This document shows, piece after piece, positions 1-10,992 of a stretch of DNA of 64,000 bases; the stretch's first letter is position 1; each line of letters begins with the position of its first letter. The stretch spans positions 12,851,538 to 12,915,537 of the forward strand of contig OX467091.1 in the NCBI GenBank assembly GCA_950106755.1. The letters are read 5' to 3'. The notes under the pieces are model-generated. The model was not told where the DNA came from, made no database searches, and was given only the letters and a program-made list of their open reading frames with translations. The translations under genes were made by a program, and so were the position numbers. Origin of the DNA: Climacium dendroides. Its lineage: Eukaryota; Streptophyta; Bryopsida; Hypnales; Climaciaceae.

Positions 1-240
1 AGTGCATTGAACTTGCAATTGGTGGAGATCTTTGCTTGAAATGTTAGGAAAATTTACTTGATTAAGTTGACTAAAAGATGCTACGGTTGAATTTGCTAAA
101 ATATAATTATTGATGAAGATTTTTCACCTTGTTTTGAGGATGAATATTTTGAAGCAATTTTGGGCCTCTAAAAGTGATGGTCCTTTAGGGCTTAACTCCA
201 TGGGCCTCTAAAAGTGATGGTCCTTTAGGGCTTAACTCTA
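1..240 (+). repeat. Dispersed AT-rich repeat, copy 1, ending in a 40-bp tandem duplication
   Basis: The stretch matches 39680-39870 in the same orientation: both run from 'attgaacttgcaat' through 'gatgaatattttgaa' to 'tcctctaaa' or 'gcctctaaa' in the same order. A third, reverse-complement relative of the flanking part lies near 18240-18370. At 161-240 a 40-bp unit (start 'tgggcctctaaaagtgatgg') is present twice head to tail, nearly identical. No coding potential is visible. This is probably a piece of an old transposon; its class cannot be told from these fragments. Confidence 0.6.
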
Positions 241-257
241 ATATCACGTACTAGAAA

Positions 258-376
258 CCATAAGGGTATGTTTGCACTTGGTCTTGGGGTGTGATGTTTG
301 CAATGTGAATCTTGTCCAAAAGTAGGTCTAAATTTGTTCCTGAAACCCTTAGTGACAACATTCTTTAAACACCAAG
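258..376. mobile_element. Short MITE, family B, copy 1 (3' end lost)
   Basis: It begins 'aagggtatgtttgcacttgg' and carries the internal block 'gtaggtctaaatttgttcct', also found at 24809-24936. The complete copy there has ~35-bp terminal inverted repeats. In this copy the right end stops after 'aacaccaagg' and runs directly into a member of family A, so family A probably inserted into or replaced its end. Confidence 0.6.
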
Positions 377-705
377 GTGGGCAATTTCGTCAAAGTGGCG
401 GCATTCCATGTGCCACTTTTAGACCGCCTATTTTAAATTGTAAAAGTGACATCTAGGATAGGTATAGTTTTCAGGAATCTTGAACTTTTATAGATATAAG
501 AAATCTATGACTACTATAGATATCAAACCGCCCGCTCTGAATTGTAAAAGTGACGTCTATCACAACTATAGATTTCAAACATCTAAGAATGGTATAGATT
601 TCAGGCATCTAGGATGTTTGTACACTTCACACCACCTGCTCTGCACTGTAAAAAACTGTCAAAGTACATGAATTTCGCCATTTTAACGAAATTGACCATC
701 AAGTG
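377..705. mobile_element. MITE-like palindromic-ended repeat, family A, composite copy
   Basis: The left end 'caatttcgtcaaagtggcgg' and right end 'cgccattttaacgaaattga' are imperfect inverted repeats. Inside, a motif of the form 'tgtaaaagtgac' followed by 'ggtatagatttca' is repeated about three times, so this copy looks internally amplified. The same ends and internal words recur in introns and flanks up to about 16 kb (see other entries). No transposase is encoded. Confidence 0.55.
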
Positions 706-1486
706 AGAACATACCTCAACCTTAATATTTGAACACAATATAAAAGCCTAGATTTAGCTCTACCATGATGTTTCCGATATCCTGCAATGAATGTGGTTCC
801 TTTAGAGGTCAAAGAGGTTCCGCCAGTAGTGCTTCCTTCCGCGCAATACCCGACGCCGAGTATTTTCGGCAGGCAGGCAAGGCAAGGCAACCGACTAGCT
901 AGTTTCGGAATCGATCCTAATGTCAATCGATCCTATTAATGTCTGCACTTGCTGCCGACGATAAACCTTAGTTGGCTTCGAACTTCCTCTTCCATACCGC
1001 GTGAGAACTCTCTGCAGTAGTTCTCTAGAGCCTTCCTTCCTTGCATTGTTGCATTATCAGGAATAGAAACTCGATCAAGTTCACTTTGCTTCAGGTTTTG
1101 CTTCAGGTTTGCTTTTGGAACTTCGCATCGATCGATGTCTTATCAAGTTGGAGTGAAGGAGATCGATTCTAGGTTCTAACGACGCTAGCTTGCACGGCCC
1201 TAGCTTGAATTGGCTGATCGAATTTATCTCGACTGGCGGAGTTCGATCTAGTTCTAGCTTGCTACCGACAGATTTCAGTTTCAGGTCGGTGGAACGGTTG
1301 GTTGTTGGGCAGGTTATTAGGGTTGTGAGCGAATGGGATTCCAATTCTCGGGCATGCTGTGGTCTTGACAACGACGTCTTGAATGTTTTCTGCGGTTGTG
1401 TCGGTAAAGCTTTTGGTTTCGGAATCTAGCTGATTTGGGTTTGCCTGGTTTTTCAAATTTGCAGGTTGAAGCTAAGAGGAGGAACT
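706..1486 (+). other. Promoter, 5' UTR and 5'-UTR intron region of the C2 gene
   Basis: There is no convincing ORF here. Just before the C2-gene start codon is a good splice acceptor: a T-rich tract ending 'aaatttgcag' at 1464, followed by a 22-nt purine-rich leader and ATG at 1487. This implies an upstream non-coding exon, probably within 900-1130 where GC content is higher, and a 5'-UTR intron. The exact transcription start and upstream donor cannot be fixed from sequence alone. Confidence 0.45.
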
Positions 1487-4400
1487 ATGGTGAAGTATCT
1501 CCAATTGATGCTCATTAGGGCCGTCAAAATCAATGCCTGCACCAGTATGAGTAAGTCGGCTTGTTTGCATTCTTTGGTTGTTTGGTCGTAATCGTTGAAA
1601 TAGTGAGTTGCGACCATCAAGTACGCATGCCAGAGCTTTTGAGGACTTAGACTGGGCAAGTTTTTGGGTTCAGTCGGCCGACTGAAACTGCTCCAATCGC
1701 ACTGAAATTCTCCATTTCGACGATTAAGAGCCATCATATTTGTTGATATGGCCTGTTTCAAAGCGCGGGATTAAGAGCTTTGAAAATGACGACTGGTATA
1801 GGTCTGAGGTTTCAGTCGGTTGGCTGAAAATGCTCCAGTTTTCACTGAAATCCACACCCAAACGCATTGATATGAAGTTTTTATGGTTTTATTTGCAAAA
1901 ATGGCGTGTTTCAGAGCACTGAAGTTGTGACGTTCAAGTGTTCAGTGATTTATAATCTAGGACTAGGCGAGATGTGAGGTTTCAGTCAACCGACTGAAAC
2001 TGCTCCAATTTTGCTGAAATTCTGAAATCCACATACGAGGTGGTCGTATTTGTTGAAATGACCTGTTTCAGTGAGAGCGCTAGAATCAGGACCTTCGTTT
2101 GCTCAAATCTCTTAGAACTAGGATTGGTATAGCTCCGAGGTCTCACTGGGGTGACCCAATGATATTGAAATCCGTCATTTTAACGAATTTGAGGTTACTT
2201 TGGTTGGGAATAGAAATGTGTTATTTTCCTCCACTTCTCTTATATTCGTTAAATCGACTTCAGTTGTTTCGGAAAGTGCCAAATTGTGGCAGTCAAGTGC
2301 ACAAAAGCTTTAAAAACAAGGAACATTTGATATAGATCTGAGCTTCCAGATTATTTAGCATAGACCTCAGGGAAAAGTTCCAATTTCTTGAACTTTTGCC
2401 ATTTTGTCGAACATGGCGATTCATTTTTCCGAAATTCCACATCTGCATTAACAACTAACTAAAGGTGGTGTTTTCATATGAATGCAGAAGCTCGAACGAG
2501 GGTATACGCAAAAGCTTCTTACAAAAATACCGTCCACACAACCAGTCCAGTAGAAGGTATGATCCAGTCTTCCTTTTGCCAAATTCTGAAGATTCTACTT
2601 CTGTTTGATGCGTGAATTCTGGTGTGTACGTTCTGTAGAGGAGGCTTTCTCAGTGAGCTTAGTGCCGACGTTTAGGTTTAGGGTTTGATAATCTACAAGA
2701 AGTAAAAATGTCAGAAGTACTCCAGGCTTGATCCAGTCCTATTATATAACTAGAGTTATGAACTTGATGGTATAGTACCATAGTACGTTAAATACACACC
2801 CAAATTGTGTAATGCCTGTTGATTTATGGATTGCTTGGATTGGGATGGTTGCAGATATGGGACAGAATCCTGTATTTGCGGGGGATGGAACCAATGTGTG
2901 TCATTTCGTCTACGAGGACGAGTCTGAGTGCATCACCCTTGAATTGTTCAACAGGAATCACACCTGTATTGGAAATTCGAAGTAAGTGTCGTTAGAAGAA
3001 ATTCCACAGGTTTTCATTTGACTCCGCACGTCTCTTAGGTCCCTGTATTCACTACTGCACTACCCCTCATTATGTGGAAAGAATCAAGATCGCCCAATCG
3101 CCAATTTCATTGAATTGACATGGTTTCTATAGCACTTGACATTCATCTGCACAAAGCTCTAAAAACTAGCTAGGATTGGTATATATTTACGTTTCAGGCG
3201 GTGCCCTAAGCCGTGGCAGTCCGCCAATTTAACTAAATTGACGTTAAAAACAACCTTGAGATGTTGTTCCACCCTTCCGCTTGGTTGAATTATCCCTTCG
3301 TTGTTTTTAAAATGTTCTCTCAACAGCCTGGGTTTGTGTTAGTGTCCGGAGAACTTCGGTTTAGGACAAATTTACTGTATGAAAAAAAGAAAACTTTGAT
3401 GAGAATTTGAATCTTGATAAGTTTTATGACTTCTGACGCATGGATGATCACCTAATCGGGAACTGAACGACACTTGCGCTCCCAATCTACAAAGTTTCTT
3501 CTAATGCCTTCAATTTCTCAGAGGAGAAAAATGATCAGAATTTAGCCTGCTTGTTAGTTCAGTTTCACTTCTGGTTGACAAACAGGGCAGGCCTAATCTT
3601 TGTGGAGACAACCTGGCAGACTTTCCTTCACGGAGCTTGCAAATCTAAAGCCGGAGCAAGACCCAGAAGAGAAGACCTTGCCAGTACTGGTCGCTTCTGG
3701 TGGCTACAAGAAGCCGTTCGGAGAATTAATCTTGACTGTTCAAATTAAACAGCAGAAGGTGAGGAGGCTTAAGTAATTATCTGTTAAATTGGATCGTTTC
3801 AAAGTGCCAATACTGTGGCATTCAATTGCACGAATCTCTAAAAACTGGGAATAATATGAATTAGGGTTCGAATAGATCTGAGGATCCAGACAATCATGGA
3901 AAGAGCCAATTTCTTAGAACTTTGCCAATTCAACAAACCTGGTGATTTGAATTCTGTGCAATTTTGTGAGTTTCTATGGAATGCATTCTGATGTTTCTAG
4001 AGAATTTACTCCTCACGAATCGGGGAACATCGATCGTTGCCTTGTTGTGGACAGGCTGAGGGGGAGGCGGGAGACCTAAATGTTGTGCTTAAGCAAGGAA
4101 ACATCAAGGGGCTCATCTCCATTTTCGGATGTAATTCTGTTTGCCTTTGAGCTCCACTACTTTTGAAATCAGTTAGGTGGAGGATGCTATTTTTGTCATT
4201 TTGAAAAGCATTTCTACACACATGAAAGTGTGATTTTTAAAAGCTGGTGCGATAGTAGACAACGAGCCTCGTTAAATGATGAACGACCCTGGAGATTTAG
4301 ACAAGTCATGCTTACAGAGTCTTGCTAATTGAAGGCCAACTAAGTATATGAATAGGGTTCAGGAGTATATGAATAGCTGCTCAGATTCTTTTGTTGGTAG

Positions 4401-6505
4401 TAAGGTCATTGCTTGAGAGATCGGGTTGAGTGTCTACCTTATATGCTATTTTTTATGCTTTTGATTTGTACTACAGAACCCATATATTAATTAACTCCTC
4501 GTACATTAAGTTTATGCAATGATATTGGTGAAGGTACTGAACCACTATTTTATGTTTTATGCAGCAAAGACAACTAAAATGAATGCGAAGCTCACCTACA
4601 AGCACACTACATTAGCAAGTGGAATCCTCGATGGTGAGTAAACATGACGGCAACTCTGCTCCTACTCAGCTAGAGTCACACTTGCACTTGCAACTGAATA
4701 TCACATTCGTCAGTCGATAATCCTGTCGTCTCTCTCCTCTAAACTCGATGAAGATTGTTCAGTCTTGAAGATCTATGGCTCTCTGAAAAAGGATGAGATT
4801 ATGACTCGGCTTAAGCCTCCTTTTTTCCTGATGTCATGTACATTGCTTTCGTGGGGTGTGTCAGGGATGGGAAACAAATTTATGTGGCACGCGGACAACA
4901 AGTTCACTTTCTTAATCAACTCTTCCGACCCAGCCGATGTACTTGAAATTGAGGTCTATAATGGATTAAACAAGGTCGGGGAATGCAAGTAAGTGCAAAA
5001 ACATGCTGTAAATAATCCTTGAGTTTACTGAAAATCCTGTTGTGTCTTCCGAGGTCCGTATGGCATTGTGTTTGAAGCTGCTTTAGAACTGAATAAGGTA
5101 GACTACATCTCCTGATTGATGATCTACATTGTCGTATTTATTAGATGGAAACTTCCTCAAGAAATTTCCAGATGCCCTTCTGGAGCCTCAGATCTCTATC
5201 AGTCTTATTGTTTATTGGTGACTGCTGACTTGAATGTCACAATTTTCGAATACGGAATCATGCCATTTTAACAAAAATGGTCGGTCACCCCGCCTTGTGT
5301 TTTGCAGGATTCAGATGCCGTTGCTCATAGAGGAGGGTCTCCGATCCGATCCGAGGGAGGGGGTTATTCGAACAGCAAATCTGCTCGTGAAAAATAAAAG
5401 TGTTGGATCCATCGAAGTGGCTGCCACTTTCACCAAATCTCATGTAAGTCCACTGCAACAGAGTTACAATGTAGTAACTGTAACTGATCTGTTTGTAATT
5501 TAGGTGCTTATTAGTTAAGCCTCTCCATCCTGAAGAATGTACCCAAATCCTCATTTGGATTTTGGCATTTTTGTTAACTTCCATCTTCGTTAAAATAAAT
5601 TAGTTTTCTCAATTTCAGAAATGAAATTGGTCTTTTATAAACGATTGTTTTTTTAAGAATCTAACAGTCCCTTGCATGAATGAGAAGCATCACCCTGGAA
5701 CACTATGTTCATTATCTAGAATTCAGTATTTAGAGTACTGAAGCAATCAAGATATAGAGTTAAGATAGAGGGTCCTTCCCACCCTCCAAGTGCTTACAAT
5801 TCGGATTTCACAGTTCAGATAAAGCACAGTTTACTCCTTCCAATTCTACTGAATATGAGATTTGTTAAATTTGTTATATAATTTGAATTGCTATACAATT
5901 TGTTGAATTGGCGCAACACGGATGCCAAAAATTGTGACAACCATCTACACAGAGCTCTAAAAACTAGGACAGGAATAGACGTGATTTCTGTTTCAGGGCT
6001 CGAGTTCTGGAAGTGCCGGAATACTGCCGAATTGCCGTTTGAGGCTAACCTTCTTATTGCCATTCTTCTCCAGATTGGTCGAAGAAACTCTTATCCTCAG
6101 GATCACACTCCGAAGCCATCTATGTATCCGCCTTTGCGAGAATCACATCTGTCCAGTCCACCGCGTCACGTCCACCACCAAGCACAGTCCATGCCTAGCA
6201 TCTACTTTCAAGGATACCCAGTTGAGGGCTCGCCGTCATCGTCCGTTCCTCAGTCTCCACCCCAACTTTACCCCCCCGAGCAAGCACATCTGGTGCAACC
6301 AGGACACATACCTCGGGCGGCACCGGGGCCATATGAACCGTCTGCACCGTCTGCTCCGCAGGCATTTTACCCCCCAGTAGTGTATCCATCGGCGGCACAA
6401 GTTCGTCAGACGGAGGCGCATGGGGCTCCCCCGGGCAGAGAGGAGAGGAGAGCCTACTTCCAAGACGACCCTGAAATTGCAAATTATGTTAATTGTTTCC
6501 ATTAG
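1487..6505 (+). CDS. Two-C2-domain protein with proline-rich C-terminal tail
   Basis: I read nine exons: 1487-1550, 2488-2556, 2855-2981, 3620-3758, 4055-4130, 4565-4633, 4865-4988, 5308-5443 and 6074-6505. All junctions are GT-AG and in frame, giving 411 aa. Residues 1-133 and 134-268 are each a C2-like beta-sandwich, with 'NPVF' or 'KFMW' at the usual NPxW position and then 'LELFN' or 'LEIEVYN' strands. Residues 269-411 are rich in Pro, Tyr and Ser. C2 plus a Pro/Tyr-rich tail recalls the plant SRC2/BAP-type membrane-binding proteins, which normally have one C2 domain. Few loop aspartates are visible, so calcium binding is doubtful. There is no membrane segment. The second C2 domain repeats the exon plan of the first (69-nt second exons in both; phases 1, 1, 2, 0). 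Introns contain family A repeats. The role is inferred from domain type only. Confidence 0.8.
1669..2090 (+). repeat. Three diverged tandem repeats in intron 1 of the C2 gene
   Basis: A unit starting 'ttcagtcggccgactgaaac' begins at 1669, 1811 and 1981 (spacing 142 and 170 bases). Each unit continues with 'tgctcca', 'tgaaatt' or 'tgaaatc' and a later 'tgtttca'. The starting word is itself palindromic. The copies differ by many substitutions, so the array is old. Confidence 0.6.
3100..3960. repeat. Family A MITE-like fragments in introns 3 and 4 of the C2 gene
   Basis: Two fragments lie at about 3105-3245 and 3785-3960, in introns on either side of exon 4. They share words with other members: 'ctctaaaaactag', 'ggtatag', 'cacttgacattcatctgcac' and the end 'ccgccaatttaactaaattg'. 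They are strongly diverged and have no coding content. Confidence 0.5.
5915..6060. repeat. Family A MITE-like fragment in the last intron of the C2 gene
   Basis: It contains 'ccaaaaattgtgac', 'catctacacagagctctaaa' and 'actaggacaggaatag', the internal words of family A, and ends shortly before the splice acceptor at 6073. Another end-like piece ('gccattttaacaaaaatgg') sits at 5261-5280, some 30 bases before exon 8. Confidence 0.5.
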
Positions 6506-7701
6506 AATTAGGGTGGTGCTGCTGCTGTGGATAATTTGGTGTTGCCACTGACTGTTGGAACTTGGAAGTGAAGTTGCAGTCTGTGTGTATATTAAAGTAG
6601 TTACAGTCAGTTTTCCAGCTGTGATTCGAGCTGAGGAGTTGTTTACACTAGACCGCACGATGATTTTTTTACAAGAATTGAGTGCTGTTTTCTTATGCTT
6701 TGTGATGGAAGCTTAGCGCGCGGCTTCCATCACAAAGCAAGCGTTGAAACTTGATCTGATGCTTTTTGCACATGCTTTTTGAAACTTACTGTGTTAACTT
6801 TGCACTTGTGTCGTTAGAATTGTAAATAGGGTTTATAGTCAAATTAGTCTATTAAAAAACTTTTAGACATCATCTTCCTCATGATTCCTGGGGAAGTTTT
6901 CCTATGATCAGTGTTCATGTGGAGGTTCCCCCATGTATCATGGAGAGGCCTCCATATGACCACTGGCCATTGGGAATGTTGTCCGAAAGTTTTGGAAACA
7001 GTAGATGAGAAAACTCTGTTCGTAAATGTGTCCAAGGCATTTGAGTTTTGAGAAGAGAGATTTGCTTTCATAACGATTTTTAGCAAGTTGAAGAACCAGT
7101 TGATTGCCCGTGAGTAGGGGTACCTTTTGCATGACTTGCTCTTATACTCGGTAACAATTATCATCCCAAAGCATGCGTAAGAAAGCAATCTTGTAATCTG
7201 ACAATAAAACACAACCTAATCATCGCAACAAAATGCCCCAAACCATCGTCATTAGTCCGCCAAATCCAAAGCATGAATCAACCTTGCACAACAAACAAAC
7301 GAGCAAGCTCAGTAGAAAAAAAATGCCAAACTCTGACCATTGTTTAACAGATCCCATCAACAATGCAATTTCACATACTGGCTGAACCACATCTTACTCC
7401 AGTGCAAGGTTTAAATTGTCAGTAGTCCATGCGTCATTTTGACATTCAAATTAGTTTGCTGTGCCGATAGATCCGGTGATAGATATGTGAATGAATTTGC
7501 AAATTGCATTTCCTCCTCAACATTGTGCACCTCTAAGCTGAACTTTCTAACTCCTGTACCTGCTCCCCAAACCATTTTATTTCCTTCCTTACGCCATTTT
7601 AATGGAATTACGTACGCCAATTAATTTAACGAAGTTGTCGTTGCCGCCTTCCTTTTCACGTCCGAAACAATCCATCCACTGAACCTACCTACCTTCAATT
7701 G
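6506..7701. other. Spacer between C2 gene and phytocyanin gene (convergent 3' ends)
   Basis: The two flanking genes converge, so this stretch should hold both 3' UTRs and terminators. No supported coding region is seen. The notable structure is the perfect hairpin at 6696-6739, listed separately. Near 7590-7640 are two family A-like end words ('cgccattttaatggaatt' and 'gccaattaatttaacgaag') arranged close together. Confidence 0.5.
6696..6739. repeat. Perfect 17-bp inverted repeat with GC-rich loop
   Basis: The left arm is 6696-6712 (tgctttgtgatggaagc) and the right arm 6723-6739, with no mismatches. The 10-nt loop is 'ttagcgcgcg'. It lies 190 nt downstream of the C2 stop codon, probably in its 3' UTR. 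The stem is shorter than a typical plant miRNA precursor. It could be an RNA hairpin, a terminator-associated structure or a small foldback insertion. Confidence 0.65.
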
Positions 7702-9317
7702 CTACCAGAAAAGAAAAACTCCTGCAACGACCAAGCAAGTGAAAAACACCTCCGGGTTAAACTGGTGACCCATCTTTCCAGTATCAAAATCATCCGAAGG
7801 CGATGGAGCTGGTGCGAAATTCGAAGGAGCAGGAGCTGGTGCGAAATTCGACGGAGCGGGAGCTGGAGCTTCAGGGACTGTCATCGGCGGAGGAGCTGCA
7901 GGGGAACCATACGTCTGGTTGTGATGAGGATTTCGTGTTGCTGGTGGACGTCGTGACGGCTTTGGATGGGAATGGGAATGCGACTGGGGTGGTGGAGGTG
8001 AAGCTAAAACTGGAGGAGGAGGCGAACTTAGAGGCGGTTCTGGAGGACCAGCTAACGCTGGAGCTGGAGCTAAAGGGTAGAATTGCCCAGCGTTGGGTGG
8101 AAATGCTGGGGGAAATGGCTGTGGAGGGGGTGGACGAGGATTTGGAGGAGGTGGAGAATGGGGTGGGGGGAGGGGGGGAGACTGTAGGTGGGGTGGATGG
8201 TGATGATTTGGAGGAGGTTTTTGCGGTACTGGTGGAGGGGGATGATTTGGAGGTGGACTTAGCGTTGTTGTGGATCCCGTCACCACCAGCTTGATGAGCA
8301 TTCCTCCTCCTTCGCAATGGCCAGCGAATCCACAGATGAAGCAGTATGTGCCTGGTTGCTCCAAAGTGATGAGATCGTGACCGGACTGGTATTGCTTGAT
8401 GGGGTTCAAGGTATTGCACGTCGCGTAGTCGCTGATGTTCACTTGCTGGACGTCGTGGTCCGCGGGATCATACCTAAAACCTGCACCAACACATCCCAAA
8501 TTGAGGTTTAAGACATTGATGGCGAAGTTTTGGGGACATTTTTAAGAAGAAACTCGTGGCCAAGATGACGCAAGCTTCATGTGTGGGAGTGACGAATTGT
8601 GAAATCGAGAGGAAAGGCGCTCAAAGAATGAATAGATTAATGAAGAAATGGACACATTGAATGAGTAAACGACACTTAATGGCATCCTAAACGACACCCT
8701 TACCTCAAAAGAACGACACCGTAAGTGTGATTCAAAGTTTCGGTGTGATTCAAAGTTTCGGTGTCATTCTTGGAGAGTCATTCAGAATGTCTCCCGACCT
8801 TTGGTAACTGATGGAAGTTTAACTTGGTTTTCAGTAAAATTAGATTATTTCAAGAATTCGTTAACAATATCATTGATCAAGGGGGAGAGGCAAGCTAAGC
8901 ATGACGTAAATCCAGGGAAGACCTCTCTGTCTATGACTCTCTTATGTGTTAGTGACAATATTTTGTGCACAACTTTCAACAATTTTTTTACGAAATGAAT
9001 ATAAAATTGTGCTCATGATTGACCTACTTTTTTAATTTCCGCCTCCTCGTTGTGCACATCCTTACGATTAATGTCCGAAAATCACTGAAAGTTTCCAATT
9101 TGAGGTGAGTCTTACTTAGTTTATCTCCAGGCACAAAGGTGTTTTCAGAAGCCCAGTCGGAGTAATAGGAAGCTGTGGGGGCGAAGTTCCATCCAGCGGG
9201 TCCTCCCACAATATACACCACGGCCACGGCGACTTGCACATGACTGAGTAGAATTGTGGCTTGCAGGAGGATCAACAATACGGTGTGCGCCATTTTCAAG
9301 GACATCTTGAATTGCAA
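7702..9317 (-). CDS. Phytocyanin with arabinogalactan-type Pro-rich tail and GPI-type C-terminus
   Basis: Two exons, 9317-9116 and 8480-7702, join in frame (phase 1, GT-AG) to give 326 aa. Residues 1-32 include a hydrophobic signal peptide; downstream Met5 or Met9 could be the true start. The phytocyanin domain (about 33-135) has candidate type-I copper ligands His76, Cys117 and His122, and a likely disulfide Cys89-Cys123. A methionine, Met128, follows His122 by six residues rather than the usual five of plantacyanin. Residues ~138-300 are Pro/Ser/Ala-rich with PPP runs and 'APAPSNF' repeats, typical sites for hydroxyproline O-glycans. The end 'VFFTCLVVAGVFLFW' is a GPI-signal-like hydrophobic tail. 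Expected location: outer face of the plasma membrane or wall, with an electron-transfer or signalling role. It is closest in layout to uclacyanin or early-nodulin-like proteins. Confidence 0.85.
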
Positions 9318-10992
9318 TCACACCCATCTCAGCTGCATTTTGAAGCAGGTTATACTGCAATTAAACACCACAAAAGAGAGACTCAGAATTGTTGAATCAG
9401 TGAAAAATAATCACTTCGTATTATAGCTTCTTTTATTATTACTGCATCATAATACCTGGAATTGGCCGTGCTTTTTACAACTGAAATAGGCTAACAAAAC
9501 TGAGTCATTTCAGAAAAAATAGTGGAAAATAGTGCAGGGAAACACGGTGTTTGGTTGGCAAGTAATTTGGGTTTGACAGGAGTTAGGCGCGGGCGCATAA
9601 ATATAGTGTGGACTTCCGAATCAGTGCTGCTTGCTGCTAACCTACGGCATGTACCTGAAAATGGGGCGCGCGCCTTGTATTTTCAGCTCAAATCAGTGCC
9701 AATCTACCCAATTGTGTGTGCTCATCACTGTTTCACCTCACTGTCCAAAATTAAAAGATGCCTTCTTGGTATCAAAGTGAGAGCCTCTACCTCAAACGGA
9801 AGCAACGGAAGCAAGAGAAGTCCATTGTGGTTAATCGCCAAGAAGCGCAAAACGCAGTGTATACGTGAATACGTGCAATACGAACACTTCTATCGCTCGA
9901 GCCGAAATTATCAGCAGCTCCTACAAATGTGATCCTGCAGCCTCATATTTACATTAGTTTTTTGAAATTAATTTTGCAGCCTCACACCAATTTTTTGGAT
10001 TCATTGTCCAGGTAGCTAGCCTTCTACTGTAGCTGCCTTCTTGTCTTTGGAAACTAAATAACCCCTTCATGTCTTTGGAAAAATACGCCCTGTCCTGACA
10101 CACAATGCATGGAGCGGTGGTTCGAAAGCTAGAGCACAATATTTGGAGCAAGTTGGGTGTCACTAGTTGATGAGAAAAATGATTTCAGTGATGAAGAGGA
10201 AGAGTTCTAAGGGAAGAATTGATCGAGAGACTATGCAAGGCTCCATGATGGACGGGTGGGATTGAACTTACTAGTGAGTTTTTCAGTTACTATTCATTGA
10301 CCTGAAACTATTGATTGATCTCACCTCTCTAATGCAACACTTTATGTTGGATTTGGGACAGCCCAATCTGGTGCTCAGGAATGATTCCGCGACACCGCTT
10401 TACAATTGGGGTTCCCCAAACATGTCATTATTAGAGAGGTGAGAGGCTACTGTAAAAATACTTTGATGAAACAAGCTTGAAATGCTTATGGTATGTCTCA
10501 TTAACACAAAATATGCACCTTCAGCCTCTCTTGAATGAAAGCTTGATCACTGATGCAATTGGGATGTAACACCTCATCATCATAAAAAGCTGATGCACGA
10601 GTCATCAATTCTGAAATGTTCATGTGGTGTCACCAAATTAGTGATTATGCTTCAATACAAAGCTTGGAATCGAATACAAATTATGGAGTTCTGTACTGTC
10701 AGACACTCACAACGCACAGTCAACAACCCCCCACTCTGGAATTGCATAAGAAACTCAATACACACTGATGAATAAAAAGTAAAAAATAAAAATTGTCTCA
10801 ATAGATTCGACTCAAATATCCAAAGCTCTCCTTACTATACAACACATCTTCCCCCCAAAAAAACACTCCTTCGTATGAAAGAATGCTTAAAGTGATGCAC
10901 GTACAGTACAACCACTTGGTCTTGATCGAGCTGCCTTTACATGACCAACAGTTTACATGACTGTGTCAGGGTCTTCCTGTGGAATTAATTGA
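9318..10992. other. Spacer between phytocyanin 5' end and dioxygenase 3' end
   Basis: Both neighbours are on the minus strand, so this holds the phytocyanin promoter and the dioxygenase 3' flank. A 136-codon open frame on the plus strand (9522-9932) shows no recognisable domain, biased composition or splice context, and is not called as a gene. No strong repeats were found. Confidence 0.4.

Noticed and set aside
6236..6658. 140-codon minus-strand frame over the last exon of the C2 gene
   Set aside because: The plus-strand frame joins in phase with eight upstream exons; the antisense frame has no support.
7803..8419. Long open frames antisense to, and in another frame of, the phytocyanin Pro-rich region
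   Set aside because: They are by-products of the repetitive GC-rich codons of the real gene; one is low-complexity Ser-rich and the other Glu/Val-rich.
9522..9932. 136-codon open frame on the plus strand upstream of the phytocyanin gene
   Set aside because: No recognisable domain, signal or splice context; it overlaps the promoter of a minus-strand gene and its composition looks random.
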